From the NCBI GenBank assembly GCA_905369775.1, contig CAJPJR010000039.1, positions 1 to 17,944 on the forward strand: 17,944 bases of DNA, in the 5' to 3' direction. This stretch comes from Prevotellaceae bacterium UBA1746. GTDB taxonomy: Bacteria > Bacteroidota > Bacteroidia > Bacteroidales > Bacteroidaceae. The position numbers and the translations under genes are program-made. Below the pieces are notes generated by a model. The model had not been told where the DNA came from, made no database searches, and saw nothing but the letters and a program-made list of their open reading frames with translations. This document shows, one piece after another, positions 5,692-14,666 of the stretch (the stretch's first letter is position 1; each line of letters begins with the position of its first letter).

Positions 5692-7230
5692 ATGCGCATC
5701 CCTACACAAGAAGAATTCGCAGCTCATCTCCAAGCCCCCCACTTCCGCCAACTCACCGCGACCATCGATGCCTTAGGGCTCGAGGGCTATATCGTCGGCG
5801 GCTACGTGCGCGACTACATCCTCAAACGCCCGTCGAAAGACGTTGATGTGGTGGTGGTCGGTTCGGGCATCGAGGCCGCTGAAGCCTACGCCAAGGCCTT
5901 GGGCAAGGGAGCCCATTGCAGCGTGTTCCGCAACTTTGGGACTGCGCAGGTGAAATGGCGTCACAAAGTGGTGGGCGAAAACGGCCAAACTGAATGGCAC
6001 GAACAAGAAATTGAATTCGTGGGAGCACGAAAGGAGAGTTATTCTCACGATTCGCGCAAACCGATTGTCGAAAACGGTACACTGCAAGACGACCAACGGC
6101 GCCGCGACTTTACCATCAATGCGTTGGCGGTCTGTCTCAACGCGCACCGACTCGGCGAACTCATTGATCCATTCGGCGGAATCGACGATTTGGAAGATGG
6201 CATCGTGGCCACGCCGTTGGATCCCGACATCACGTTCAGCGACGACCCACTCCGCATGATGCGCTGCGTGAGATTTGCCACTCAACTTAATTTCCAGATT
6301 GAGGAAGAGACCTTCGAGGCGCTCAAACGCAACAAAGAACGCATCAAGATCATTTCCGGAGAGCGAATCATCGATGAGCTCAACAAAATCATGCTGGCGC
6401 CCCACCCTTCGCGCGGGTTCATTGACTTGTATCGCTGCGGTTTGCTCGAGATCATCTTGCCCGAAATAGTGGCGCTCGACGTGGTGGAAGAGCGAAATGG
6501 GCGCAAACACAAAAACAACTTCTACCACACGCTCGAAGTGCTGGAGAATCTTGTGCAGCGCCAGCGCGATGCGGAGGAGCTTCACAGCAAACGTCCCGAC
6601 GCAGGAGACAAGCCCTTGTTTTCGACCGACCGGTTACTCTTTTTGCGCTGGTCGGCGCTGTTGCACGACATCGGGAAACCGAAATCTAAGCGGTGGGACA
6701 ATAAAGTGGGCTGGACTTTCCACAACCACAATTACCTCGGGATGAAAATGGTGAAGCCGCTGTTCCGAAGGCTGAAGCTCCCTCTCGACGAGCGCATGAA
6801 ATACGTAGAGAAACTCGTCGACCTCCACATGCGTCCCATCAACATAGCCGACGACGAAGTCACGGATTCTGCTGTGCGCCGCCTGCTTTTCGATGCCGGT
6901 GACGACATTGACGACCTGATGATGCTGTGCGAAGCAGACATCACCTCAAAAAACGAACGCCGCAAGCAAAGTTTCTTCGCAAACTACCGATTGGTCCGGA
7001 AAAAGTTGGTAGACATCGAGGAAAAAGACAAGATCCGCAATTTCCAACCTCCCGTCAAGGGCGAAGAAATCATGGAGCTCTTCGGTTTGGCTCCCTGTCG
7101 CGAAGTGGGAGCGCTCAAGTCTGCCCTTAAAGATGCTGTCCTCGACGGAGAAGTGCCCAATGAGCACGAAGCTGCCTTACAATTTATTATAGAGCGCGCA
7201 AAGAAAATGGGATTGCACCCCAAAAGCTAA
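5692..7230 (+). CDS. cca: CCA-adding tRNA nucleotidyltransferase with HD domain
   Basis: This cytosolic enzyme adds or repairs the 3'-CCA of tRNA without a template. The class II nucleotidyltransferase fold is shown by GGYVRD (residues 36-41) and the metal-binding pair in KDVDVVV (Asp50, Asp52). Next come EIEFVGARKESY (106-117), the basic RRRDFTINAL (136-145) and DDPLRMMRCVRFA (184-196), which select ATP/CTP and bind tRNA. The C-terminal half is an HD phosphohydrolase-like domain with LLHDIGKP (323-330; His325, Asp326) and His279. The 512-residue length fits the HD-bearing bacterial type. A poly(A) polymerase of the same fold is the only alternative I would consider. It sits alone after the tsf terminator, 156 bp downstream; I see no clear -7 box ahead of it. 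Confidence 0.93.
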   Translation: MRIPTQEEFAAHLQAPHFRQLTATIDALGLEGYIVGGYVRDYILKRPSKDVDVVVVGSGIEAAEAYAKALGKGAHCSVFRNFGTAQVKWRHKVVGENGQTEWHEQEIEFVGARKESYSHDSRKPIVENGTLQDDQRRRDFTINALAVCLNAHRLGELIDPFGGIDDLEDGIVATPLDPDITFSDDPLRMMRCVRFATQLNFQIEEETFEALKRNKERIKIISGERIIDELNKIMLAPHPSRGFIDLYRCGLLEIILPEIVALDVVEERNGRKHKNNFYHTLEVLENLVQRQRDAEELHSKRPDAGDKPLFSTDRLLFLRWSALLHDIGKPKSKRWDNKVGWTFHNHNYLGMKMVKPLFRRLKLPLDERMKYVEKLVDLHMRPINIADDEVTDSAVRRLLFDAGDDIDDLMMLCEADITSKNERRKQSFFANYRLVRKKLVDIEEKDKIRNFQPPVKGEEIMELFGLAPCREVGALKSALKDAVLDGEVPNEHEAALQFIIERAKKMGLHPKS

Positions 7231-7589
7231 AGAAGCCCCAAAAAGAAAACTCGTGATTATAGGCGAAAGCGCTGTGGTCGCGAGCTTTTCGTTTCTACTC
7301 TTCCCGCTCAAATAAAGCAGTCGGATCTTATAGAGCATAAAACTCCCTGATTTTGTGGCCGTAAGGTAGCAATTTAAATTTAAACAGCATAGAGAAAAAG
7401 CAACGAACCCTAAAAATACGCTGGTGTACAAATTTCCAAAGTAAAAAGATCGGCGCTGCGCGCGTTTATTTCGTACATTTGCGATAGGAGTCCGCCCCGG
7501 AAAAGCTTTACGCAGACAAAAACGGGCGCACTTACAAAACTCTTCGAACTTCAAGCCCATAAAAACGATCATACACGAAAACTTTTAGC
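7231..7589 (+). promoter_or_regulatory. Gap before the efflux operon, with weak terminator and -7 box
   Basis: This 359-base gap holds no gene. A weak hairpin, CGAAAGC (7264-7270) with GCTTTTCG (7284-7291) and one bulge, followed by TTTC, could end cca transcription. AATTTAAATT at 7371-7380 is a perfect 10-bp palindrome. TACATTTG at 7474-7481 matches the -7 consensus exactly and is identical to the rplM box, but no TTG lies about 20 bases ahead of it, so the promoter may be weak or activator-dependent. Transcription would start near 7488, roughly 100 bases before the adaptor gene. Confidence 0.5.
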
Positions 7590-8765
7590 ATGAAAAAAAT
7601 CGCCTATTTATTCGCACTCGGCCTCACGCTCACCGCATGCTCGAGCAAGAAACAGCAAATGATGGGGGCAGACAACAATGAGTTTGCTGTTGAAACCGTC
7701 GAAACGGGTGCCGCCGACTTGAGCACCACCTATCCTGCCACCATCCGCGGTGTGCAAGACGTGGAAATCCGCGCCAAAGTGTCGGGTAACATCGTACGCC
7801 AGCTCGTTGACGAAGGAGATTTCGTCAAAGCTGGGCAGGTTTTGTTTGTTATCGACCCCACACAATACAAGGCTGCGGTAGATCAGGCGCGGGCAGCCGT
7901 GAAATCTGCGCAGACGGCCATCAGAACGCAACAACTCACGGTCAACAACAAGCGCGCGTTGCGACAAAAAGAAATCGTTTCGCAGTATGACCTGGAAGTG
8001 GCCGAGAATCAGCTGCAAACGCTCCGCAGCCAACTCGAACAGGCCAAGGCGGCACTCGCCAACGCCAACGACCAACTCTCGTTCTGCACGGTTCGTGCCA
8101 CCAGTTCGGGGGTGATCGGTACCATCCCCTACCGTGTCGGCGCATTGGTCGGACCTTCCACACAAGAACCGCTCACGGTGGTGTCGAACCTCTCGCAAAT
8201 GTATGCTTATTTCTCGATGACCGAAAAGCAACTCCTCGACATGACGCGCACTTCGGGAGGCATCGAGGCTGCCATTCGCGAGATGCCCGCCGTTTCGCTC
8301 GTGCTGGCCGACGGTACCACCTACGAACGACAGGGAAAGGTGAGTGCCGTGTCGGGAGTAGCCGATGTGGCCACCGGTAGCGTGAAGATGCGCGCTACAT
8401 TCGACAACCCGCATCAGATTCTCCGCTCCGGAACCACCGGACAAGTGAGCTTCCCGGTGAATAAGAGCAACGCTATTCTCGTACAACAAAAGAGCACGGT
8501 CGAAATTCAGAACAAGAAGTTTGTCTATCTCGTGGACAAGAACAACAAAGTCCACTCCACCGAGATTGAAGTCATGCCGCAAAACGACGGGCAGAACTAC
8601 ATTGTCACGAAAGGCCTCAGTGTAGGCGACCGCAGCGTCGTAGAAGGTGTGAACAAACTGAAGAACGACATGCAAATCAAGCCCATCACCCCTGAGCAAA
8701 GTGCCAAACAGCTCGAGAAATCGATGGACCACATGGCCAAAAAGAAGAGGCCCGGACAAGATTGA
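7590..8765 (+). CDS. RND efflux periplasmic adaptor lipoprotein (MexA/AcrA family)
   Basis: This is the membrane-fusion protein that bridges an RND pump to an outer-membrane channel. The N-terminus is a lipoprotein signal peptide with lipobox LTAC, predicting acylated Cys17 and an inner-membrane anchor. A barrel-sandwich (lipoyl-like) half-motif EIRAKVSGNIVRQLVDEGDF (59-78) and GQVLFVIDP (82-90) flank an Ala/Gln-rich helical hairpin (about 92-163). The second half-motif follows with CTVRATSSGVIGTIPYRVGA (166-185), then a beta-barrel region. The 391-residue length matches MexA/AcrA. It heads the operon; the pump gene starts 81 bp downstream. Substrates cannot be told from sequence. Confidence 0.94.
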   Translation: MKKIAYLFALGLTLTACSSKKQQMMGADNNEFAVETVETGAADLSTTYPATIRGVQDVEIRAKVSGNIVRQLVDEGDFVKAGQVLFVIDPTQYKAAVDQARAAVKSAQTAIRTQQLTVNNKRALRQKEIVSQYDLEVAENQLQTLRSQLEQAKAALANANDQLSFCTVRATSSGVIGTIPYRVGALVGPSTQEPLTVVSNLSQMYAYFSMTEKQLLDMTRTSGGIEAAIREMPAVSLVLADGTTYERQGKVSAVSGVADVATGSVKMRATFDNPHQILRSGTTGQVSFPVNKSNAILVQQKSTVEIQNKKFVYLVDKNNKVHSTEIEVMPQNDGQNYIVTKGLSVGDRSVVEGVNKLKNDMQIKPITPEQSAKQLEKSMDHMAKKKRPGQD

Positions 8766-8846
8766 GTGAGCCGCGAGACGACGACTCCCTCTTCGCACGC
8801 CTCGCCCGCTCAATTTCACCCCAATGCAAACCAAAATTGCTGATCA

Positions 8847-11800
8847 ATGAAATTAGATTTATTCATCAATAGGCCGGTACTGTCCACGGTGATCTCCATT
8901 TTCATCGTCCTGCTCGGCTTCTTGGGCTTGGTTTCCCTGCCCATCACCCAATATCCGGACATTGCGCCGCCCACTGTGCAGGTTTCCACAGCCTATCAAG
9001 GTGCCAATGCGCAAACCGTGCTCAACTCTGTGATCGCACCTCTCGAGGAAGCCATCAACGGTGTGGAGAACATGGACTACATGAGCTCGTCGGCTACGAA
9101 TACCGGCGCAGCCTCCATCCAGATCACCTTCAAAATGGGCACTGATCCCGACATGGCTGCCGTCAATGTTCAGAACCGTGTAGCAAAAGCCACCGGCGTC
9201 TTGCCCGCAGAAGTCACGCGCGTCGGCGTCTTCACCCAGAAACGCCAGAGCTCCATGCTGATGGTGTTCTCACTCGTGGACACACAAGACAAATATAGCA
9301 GCGACTTCATTGAGAACTACGCGAAAATCAACCTCATCCCCCTCGTGCAACGTGTGCCGGGTGTTGGTGATGCACAGGTGTTCTCCGGATCTTATGCTAT
9401 GCGCATCTGGCTCGATCCACAAAAGATGGCCTCCTACGGACTTGTACCCACCGACGTGGCCGGTATTCTCGCCGAACAAAACATCGAAGCCGCCCCGGGT
9501 AACGTCGGAGAACGCAACAATAATACGTTCCAATACACGCTGCGCTATCGCGGACGCCTTGAGAATCCCGAACAGTACGAGGAAATGGTCATCAAAGCTA
9601 CTCCCGACGGCAAGGTGATACGTTTGAAAGACATCGCTCGCGTCGAACTCGGTTCGGATAGCTACGCCACCGGCAGTCGCACAAACGGACATACCTCCGT
9701 GGCATGCATGGTGACGCAGATTGCAGGCTCCAACGCAACGGAGATCGTTCAGAACATTCAGAAAGAACTTGAAGAAATCAAGGGCACCCTACCCTCCGGC
9801 ATGGAAATTCACACCGTCATGAATGTGAACGACTTCCTTTTTGCCTCAATTCATGAAGTCGTTAAGACGCTCATCGAAGCCTTTGTCCTCGTGTTCCTCG
9901 TGGTGTTCCTCTTCCTTCAGGACCTCCGCTCCACATTGATCCCTACCATCGCCATCCCCGTGGCCTTGATCGGAACTTTCTTCGCCCTATATATAATTGG
10001 GTTCTCCATCAATCTTCTTACCCTTTCGGCCCTCATTTTGGCCATTGCCATCGTGGTCGACGACGCCATTGTCGTGGTGGAAGGTGTGCACGCCAAACTT
10101 GACATGGGTTACTCCTCGGCGCGCAAAGCCTCTCTCGATGCGATGAGCGAACTCGGCGGGGCCATCCTCTCGATCACCCTCGTCATGATGGCGGTGTTCA
10201 TCCCCGTTTCCTTCCTCGGTGGCACGAGTGGCGCCTTCTATCGGCAGTTTGGTATCACAATGGCCATTGCCATTGCCTTCTCCGCCCTGAATGCGCTCAC
10301 CCTCTCGCCCGCACTCTGTGCCATCTTCCTCAAGGCGCACAACGATGAGCGCCCGCTCGGCCAACGCGTCAAGGAAGCACAGGGCGAAGCACTCCAAATC
10401 ATGAAGGAGAAGTACAAAGTGCGCGGTATGCGTTTCAGTTTGGCACTCCCGCCTTGGCTCACGCTCCTCTTACTCTTGGCGACTGTCGTCTTCATGGTGG
10501 CCGGTTTGTTCACTTCCGACCATCTCTACATCTCCATCCCCGCTTGGATCCTTGCCATTGTAGCCGTTCTCGGTCTCTTCTCACAGCGTTTCATCGATTC
10601 GTTCAACCACGCTTATGACCGCCTCCTCGAGCGCTATAAGAAAGGAGTGTCTCATTTCGTGAAGCGTCCCTGGCTTTCGATGGGACTTGTTGCACTTTCC
10701 ATCGCCTTGCTCGTATTTACGATGGCGAAAACCCCGACGACTCTCGTGCCCAACGAAGACACGGGTACCATCATGGGCGCCGTCACCCTCCCCCCCGGCA
10801 CCTCGCAAGACCGCACCGACAAGATGCTGCACCAAGTTGAGAAACTAGTCATGGCTTCTCCCCTTGTAGACAACACCATGGTCATTTCCGGTTTCTCCTT
10901 CCTCGGCGGACAAGGCTCGTCCTACGGCTCGTTCATCATCAAACTCAAGCCTTGGGAAGAGCGCAACTCGGTGACTGAAAGCTCCACCATGGTCTTTGCC
11001 AACCTCTTTCTCGAGTCGCAGAAGGCATTTAAGGACGCCCAAGTGCTCTTCTTCCAGCCCCCGATGATCACCGGCTACGGTATGAGCAACGGTTTCTCGC
11101 TCAATCTTCAAGACCGCACCGGTGGCGACCTCACGAAGTTCAAAAAAGTGGCCGACGACTTCATTGCCGAACTCACAAAGCGGCCCGAAATCCAGTCGGC
11201 GCAAACCAACTTCGACACGCGCTTCCCACAATACACCATCGACATCGACGCTGCACAGTGCAAGCGCGCCGGCCTTTCGCCCACTGACGTGCTCACCACG
11301 TTGCAAGGCTACCTCGGCGGTCTCTATTCCTCCAACTTCAACCGCTTCGGTAAGGTCTATCGCGTCATGGTGCAGGCCGATTTCGCCGATCGCAGCAACA
11401 TCGAGTCGCTCAACAACATCAAAGTGCGCAACAATCGCGGCGAAATGGCTCCCATCACCCAGTTCATGACGCTCACCCCCACAGAAGGTCCCGACGTCAT
11501 CAGCCGTTTCAACATGTTCACCTCGATTGCCATCAATGGTAACCCGGCCGACGGCTACACCTCCGGACAAGCCGTGAAGGCCGTGGAAGAAGTGGCCAAG
11601 TCCACCCTCCCCGTAGGTTACACGTATGAGTATTCCGGTCTCACCCGCGAAGAGCAATCCTCGGGTTCGAGCACCACGGGTCTCGTCTTCGTGCTTTGCT
11701 TCGTCTTCATCTACCTTTTGCTCGCCGCACAATACGAAAGCTACTTCCTGCCCTTCGCCGTGCTGCTGTCTGTTCCCTTCGGTTTGCTCGGTGCCCTCCT

Positions 11801-12290
11801 CTTCATCCACTTGATGGGCAGCTTGGGCTACATCCCCGGCATGGTGGGTAAGATCCTCGGCGCCATTTTCGGACAAGCCCAGAACAACATCTACGTGCAA
11901 ATCTCGCTCATCATGCTCATGGGTCTCCTGGCTAAAAACGCCATCCTCATCGTAGAGTTCGCACTCGACCGCCGAAAAATGGGAATGAGCATCACTGCCG
12001 CCTCCCTCCACGGTGCCGCCGCTCGTTTGCGCCCGATTTTGATGACCTCCATGGCCATGATCATCGGTCTGCTCCCCATGATGTTCGCCTTTGGCGTCGG
12101 TGCCAACGGTAACCGCGCCCTCGGAACGACTGCCGTCGGCGGCATGTTCATCGGCATGATCTGCCAAATTTTCGTCGTGCCCGCGCTCTTCCGCATTTTC
12201 CAAGGCATTCAGGAGCACTTCAAGCCCATTGATTTCGGCGACCTCCACGATGCCGATGCAACGCCCGACCTCGAACAATACACCAAGTAA
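8847..12290 (+). CDS. RND multidrug efflux pump, inner-membrane subunit (AcrB/MexB, HAE-1 family)
   Basis: This is a proton-driven trimeric transporter that takes substrates from the periplasm and inner membrane to the outer-membrane channel. It begins with the HAE-1 hallmark MKLDLFINRPVLSTVISI and LPITQYPDIAPPTV (31-44). The proton-relay aspartates are Asp405-Asp406 in AIVVDDAIVVVEGVH, and the partner lysine is Lys1030 in AKNAILIVEFA. FxGxxQ-like features and porter domains occupy roughly 40-330 and 640-930; twelve standard membrane segments can be assigned. At 1147 residues it is about 100 longer than AcrB (1049). Much of the excess is at about 499-582, where two additional hydrophobic stretches (533-556, 562-579) appear. 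A smaller addition is at about 988-1012. A hydrophilic tail ends the protein. Confidence 0.96.
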   Translation: MKLDLFINRPVLSTVISIFIVLLGFLGLVSLPITQYPDIAPPTVQVSTAYQGANAQTVLNSVIAPLEEAINGVENMDYMSSSATNTGAASIQITFKMGTDPDMAAVNVQNRVAKATGVLPAEVTRVGVFTQKRQSSMLMVFSLVDTQDKYSSDFIENYAKINLIPLVQRVPGVGDAQVFSGSYAMRIWLDPQKMASYGLVPTDVAGILAEQNIEAAPGNVGERNNNTFQYTLRYRGRLENPEQYEEMVIKATPDGKVIRLKDIARVELGSDSYATGSRTNGHTSVACMVTQIAGSNATEIVQNIQKELEEIKGTLPSGMEIHTVMNVNDFLFASIHEVVKTLIEAFVLVFLVVFLFLQDLRSTLIPTIAIPVALIGTFFALYIIGFSINLLTLSALILAIAIVVDDAIVVVEGVHAKLDMGYSSARKASLDAMSELGGAILSITLVMMAVFIPVSFLGGTSGAFYRQFGITMAIAIAFSALNALTLSPALCAIFLKAHNDERPLGQRVKEAQGEALQIMKEKYKVRGMRFSLALPPWLTLLLLLATVVFMVAGLFTSDHLYISIPAWILAIVAVLGLFSQRFIDSFNHAYDRLLERYKKGVSHFVKRPWLSMGLVALSIALLVFTMAKTPTTLVPNEDTGTIMGAVTLPPGTSQDRTDKMLHQVEKLVMASPLVDNTMVISGFSFLGGQGSSYGSFIIKLKPWEERNSVTESSTMVFANLFLESQKAFKDAQVLFFQPPMITGYGMSNGFSLNLQDRTGGDLTKFKKVADDFIAELTKRPEIQSAQTNFDTRFPQYTIDIDAAQCKRAGLSPTDVLTTLQGYLGGLYSSNFNRFGKVYRVMVQADFADRSNIESLNNIKVRNNRGEMAPITQFMTLTPTEGPDVISRFNMFTSIAINGNPADGYTSGQAVKAVEEVAKSTLPVGYTYEYSGLTREEQSSGSSTTGLVFVLCFVFIYLLLAAQYESYFLPFAVLLSVPFGLLGALLFIHLMGSLGYIPGMVGKILGAIFGQAQNNIYVQISLIMLMGLLAKNAILIVEFALDRRKMGMSITAASLHGAAARLRPILMTSMAMIIGLLPMMFAFGVGANGNRALGTTAVGGMFIGMICQIFVVPALFRIFQGIQEHFKPIDFGDLHDADATPDLEQYTK

Positions 12291-12303
12291 CGGCGCTTCC
12301 ACT

Positions 12304-12356
12304 TCACCGCGGTGACTCGTCCTCAACGGCGGGGAAGCCACTGACTTCCCCGCCGT
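12304..12356 (+). repeat. Palindrome and perfect 12-bp hairpin between pump and channel genes
   Basis: TCACCGCGGTGA (12304-12315) is a perfect palindrome. It is followed by ACGGCGGGGAAG (12326-12337) paired perfectly with CTTCCCCGCCGT (12345-12356) around a 7-base loop. No U-run follows, so it is probably an mRNA-stability or processing element rather than a terminator, and the channel gene 30 bp downstream likely remains in the operon. Confidence 0.6.
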
Positions 12357-12386
12357 ACGAGCACCGACAACACAGCACACAAGATT

Positions 12387-13790
12387 ATGAAACATACGCT
12401 TCTACTCTGCTCGGCCGCATTACTGCTCACCGGTTGCAGTTCGCTGTTCGGACACTACGAACGCGACACTCAACACACCAAGCAGTTCACCGCAGCCCTC
12501 TACAGAGACACCACCGCAGCGGGCGGCACGTTGGCCATTGCCGACACCACTTCGTTCGGCAACCTCCCTTGGCGAGAAGTCTTCACCGATCCGCAACTGC
12601 GCACCCTCATTGACACCGCTTTGGTGCGCAACACCGACATGCGCAAAGCCCTGCTCACCGTGAAACAGGCCGAAATCGGTTTACGCATCAACAAACTCGC
12701 CTATCTGCCCCAAATCGCGCTCTCGCCTTCAGGCACCGTCTCACACGCCTTCATTGACCACGCGACAACCAACAAGACCTACGAGCTCCCCGTGCAAGCC
12801 TCTTGGCAAATTGATGCCTTCGGCACACTCTACAACGCCAAGAAGCAAGGCGAACTTTCGCTCGAGCAGGCCAAGTGGGCGCGGCAAGCCACGCAGACCG
12901 CCGTCGTTTGCGGAGTGGCCAACCTCTATTACAGCTTACAAATGCTCGATGAGCAATTGTCCACCACCGAATCGACCCTCGCCCTCTGGCGCAAGAACGT
13001 TGCTGCCATGGAAGCAATGAAAACGGTCGGCTACACCAATTCGGCCGCCATCGCCAGCGCAAAAGCACAGGTACTCCAAATCGAAGCCGGCGTGCCCACC
13101 ATCAAAAAGAGCATGCGCGAAGCCGAAAACGCCCTCTGCCTCTTGCTCCACGAGACGCCCCATGGCATTCAGCGCAGTGCCTTCACCGCCGAAGGCTTCC
13201 CCAAATCCTTCAGCACCGGCCTGCCGCTTGCTCTCCTCGCCAATCGCCCCGACGTTGCCATCAGCGAAGCCAAACTGGCCCAAGCTTTCTACGGCATTCA
13301 GGCTGCGCGCGGCGCCTTCTTCCCCAAAATCACCCTGAGCGCACAGGGAGAGTTCACCAACTCGCTCGGCGGCATGATCATGAACCCCGGCAAATTCATC
13401 GCAGCCGGCGTTGCATCGCTCACCCAGCCGCTCTTTGCGCAAGGTAAACTGAAGGGCAACTACGAAATCGCCAAGATCACGCAAGAAAGCGCACAGCTCG
13501 ATTTCGAAAAGACCCTCCTCAAAGCCGGACAGGAAGTGAGCAACGCGCTCAATGCCTACAACACGGCATGCCAAACCACCGACTTGGCCAAACAGCAAGT
13601 GCAGCAACTCCAAAAAGCCTACGACGACACGCAGTTCCTCTTCAAGAACGGCAACACCACTACCTATCTTGAGACACTCAACTCGCAAATGTCGCTGCTC
13701 AACGGCCAGCTCTCGCTCGTCAACAAGCGCTACGAAAAGGTCCAAGCCGTCATTTCGCTCTATCAAGCCCTCGGGGGCGGACGTCATTAA
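12387..13790 (+). CDS. RND efflux outer-membrane channel lipoprotein (OprM/NodT, TolC-like)
   Basis: This is the outer-membrane exit duct of the tripartite pump. The signal peptide MKHTLLLCSAALLLTGC has a lipobox ending at Cys17, predicting a lipid-anchored channel like OprM. The body shows the duplicated outer-membrane efflux protein fold: a first helical repeat near residues 75-260 (LPWREVFTDPQLRTLI, YLPQIALSPSG) and a second near 275-465 with the signature LLANRPDVAISEAKLAQAFY and ARGAFFPKITLSAQGEF. Its 467 residues match the family. It lies 96 bp after the pump gene and 23 bp before the LpxA homologue, all on one strand. Confidence 0.94.
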   Translation: MKHTLLLCSAALLLTGCSSLFGHYERDTQHTKQFTAALYRDTTAAGGTLAIADTTSFGNLPWREVFTDPQLRTLIDTALVRNTDMRKALLTVKQAEIGLRINKLAYLPQIALSPSGTVSHAFIDHATTNKTYELPVQASWQIDAFGTLYNAKKQGELSLEQAKWARQATQTAVVCGVANLYYSLQMLDEQLSTTESTLALWRKNVAAMEAMKTVGYTNSAAIASAKAQVLQIEAGVPTIKKSMREAENALCLLLHETPHGIQRSAFTAEGFPKSFSTGLPLALLANRPDVAISEAKLAQAFYGIQAARGAFFPKITLSAQGEFTNSLGGMIMNPGKFIAAGVASLTQPLFAQGKLKGNYEIAKITQESAQLDFEKTLLKAGQEVSNALNAYNTACQTTDLAKQQVQQLQKAYDDTQFLFKNGNTTTYLETLNSQMSLLNGQLSLVNKRYEKVQAVISLYQALGGGRH

Positions 13791-13813
13791 CCCTCACAAC
13801 TCTCATTAGCTCT

Positions 13814-14608
13814 ATGATCAGCCCTCTTGCTTACGTCGATCCGGCCGCGCAAATTGGTCAGAACGTCGAAATTGGTCCCTTCGTCTACATCGAAGGCGAC
13901 GTCCGCATCGGCGACGATTGCGTCATCATGCCCCACGTCTCCATTCTCAACGGAGCCACCATCGGAGCTCGCAACGTCATCCACCAGAACACCGTCATTT
14001 GTGCCGAACCCCAATCCTTCCACTTCGAGAAAGGACAAAAACCTCACGTCGTTATTGGTGACGACAACGTCATCCGCGAGAACGTACTCATCGCGGGAAG
14101 CAACCGCACCGAGGACGCCACGCGCATCGGGCACAACAATCACCTCATGAACAAGGTGCACATTGCCCACGACGTCTGCATCGGCGACCACTGTGTGCTC
14201 GGTATTTCTACCAGCGTTGCGGGTGCTTGTCTCATCGACGACTATGCCATCCTTTCCTCCTCCACCATTGTGCAGCGTGGTGTGCGTGTTGGCAAATTCG
14301 TTCTCCTGCAAAGTGGCTGCCGCGTCAAGCGCGACGTCATCCCCTACGGCATTTTCGGCGGCAACCCCGCAGCCTATCACGGCGTGAACTCCAAAGTCAT
14401 CACCGCTGTGCGCCCCGAAACGGACGAACGCCTCTTGCGCCACATCGCCAATGCCTTCCGTATGATCACAGCCGGCAACTTCTCACTCGAAGATGCCGAA
14501 ATCAAAATCAAAGAACAAATCCCTCTTTCGCCTGAAATTGACGATATCACGAAGTTCATCACCACTTCCGAGAACGGCGTCATCCGCTATGCCGAGGAAA
14601 AAGAGTGA
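13814..14608 (+). CDS. lpxA: LpxA-like acyl-ACP--UDP-N-acetylglucosamine O-acyltransferase, divergent
   Basis: LpxA adds a 3-hydroxyacyl chain to UDP-GlcNAc in the first step of lipid A synthesis, in the cytosol. The N-terminal two-thirds is a left-handed beta-helix built of hexapeptide repeats (IGQNVE, IGPFVY, IGDDCV, IGARNV, IGDDNV), starting MISPLAYVDPAAQIG as in other Bacteroidota LpxA proteins. KVHIAHD (114-120) carries His119, which aligns with the general base His125 of E. coli; His116 aligns with His122. In contrast, my ungapped alignment places Ala138 at His144 and Gln154 at His160 of E. coli, and Ser167 at the chain-length residue Gly173. The C-terminal helical domain follows (about 195-264). 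It lies 23 bp after the channel gene, away from any lpxC, lpxD or fabZ. It may be a second paralogue rather than the main LpxA. Confidence 0.8.
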   Translation: MISPLAYVDPAAQIGQNVEIGPFVYIEGDVRIGDDCVIMPHVSILNGATIGARNVIHQNTVICAEPQSFHFEKGQKPHVVIGDDNVIRENVLIAGSNRTEDATRIGHNNHLMNKVHIAHDVCIGDHCVLGISTSVAGACLIDDYAILSSSTIVQRGVRVGKFVLLQSGCRVKRDVIPYGIFGGNPAAYHGVNSKVITAVRPETDERLLRHIANAFRMITAGNFSLEDAEIKIKEQIPLSPEIDDITKFITTSENGVIRYAEEKE

Positions 14609-14632
14609 ACCGAACTGATCGCATCCCCCTCT

Positions 14633-14666
14633 CGCCCCGAAGGCCTTCGCTTTCGGGGCGTTTTTT
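14633..14666 (+). terminator. Intrinsic terminator after lpxA homologue
   Basis: CGCCCCGAA (14633-14641) pairs with TTCGGGGCG (14652-14660), followed by six T residues. It closes the efflux-acyltransferase gene group. Confidence 0.92.

Noticed and set aside
7608..8834. A 408-codon open frame antisense to the adaptor gene
   Set aside because: Same shadow effect; the plus-strand frame has a lipoprotein signal and full adaptor motifs, while the minus frame has none.
10845..12395. A 516-codon open frame antisense to the RND pump gene
   Set aside because: It lies wholly opposite a clear family gene; the translation is His/Glu/Val-rich with no motif, as expected from mirrored codon bias in GC-rich coding DNA.
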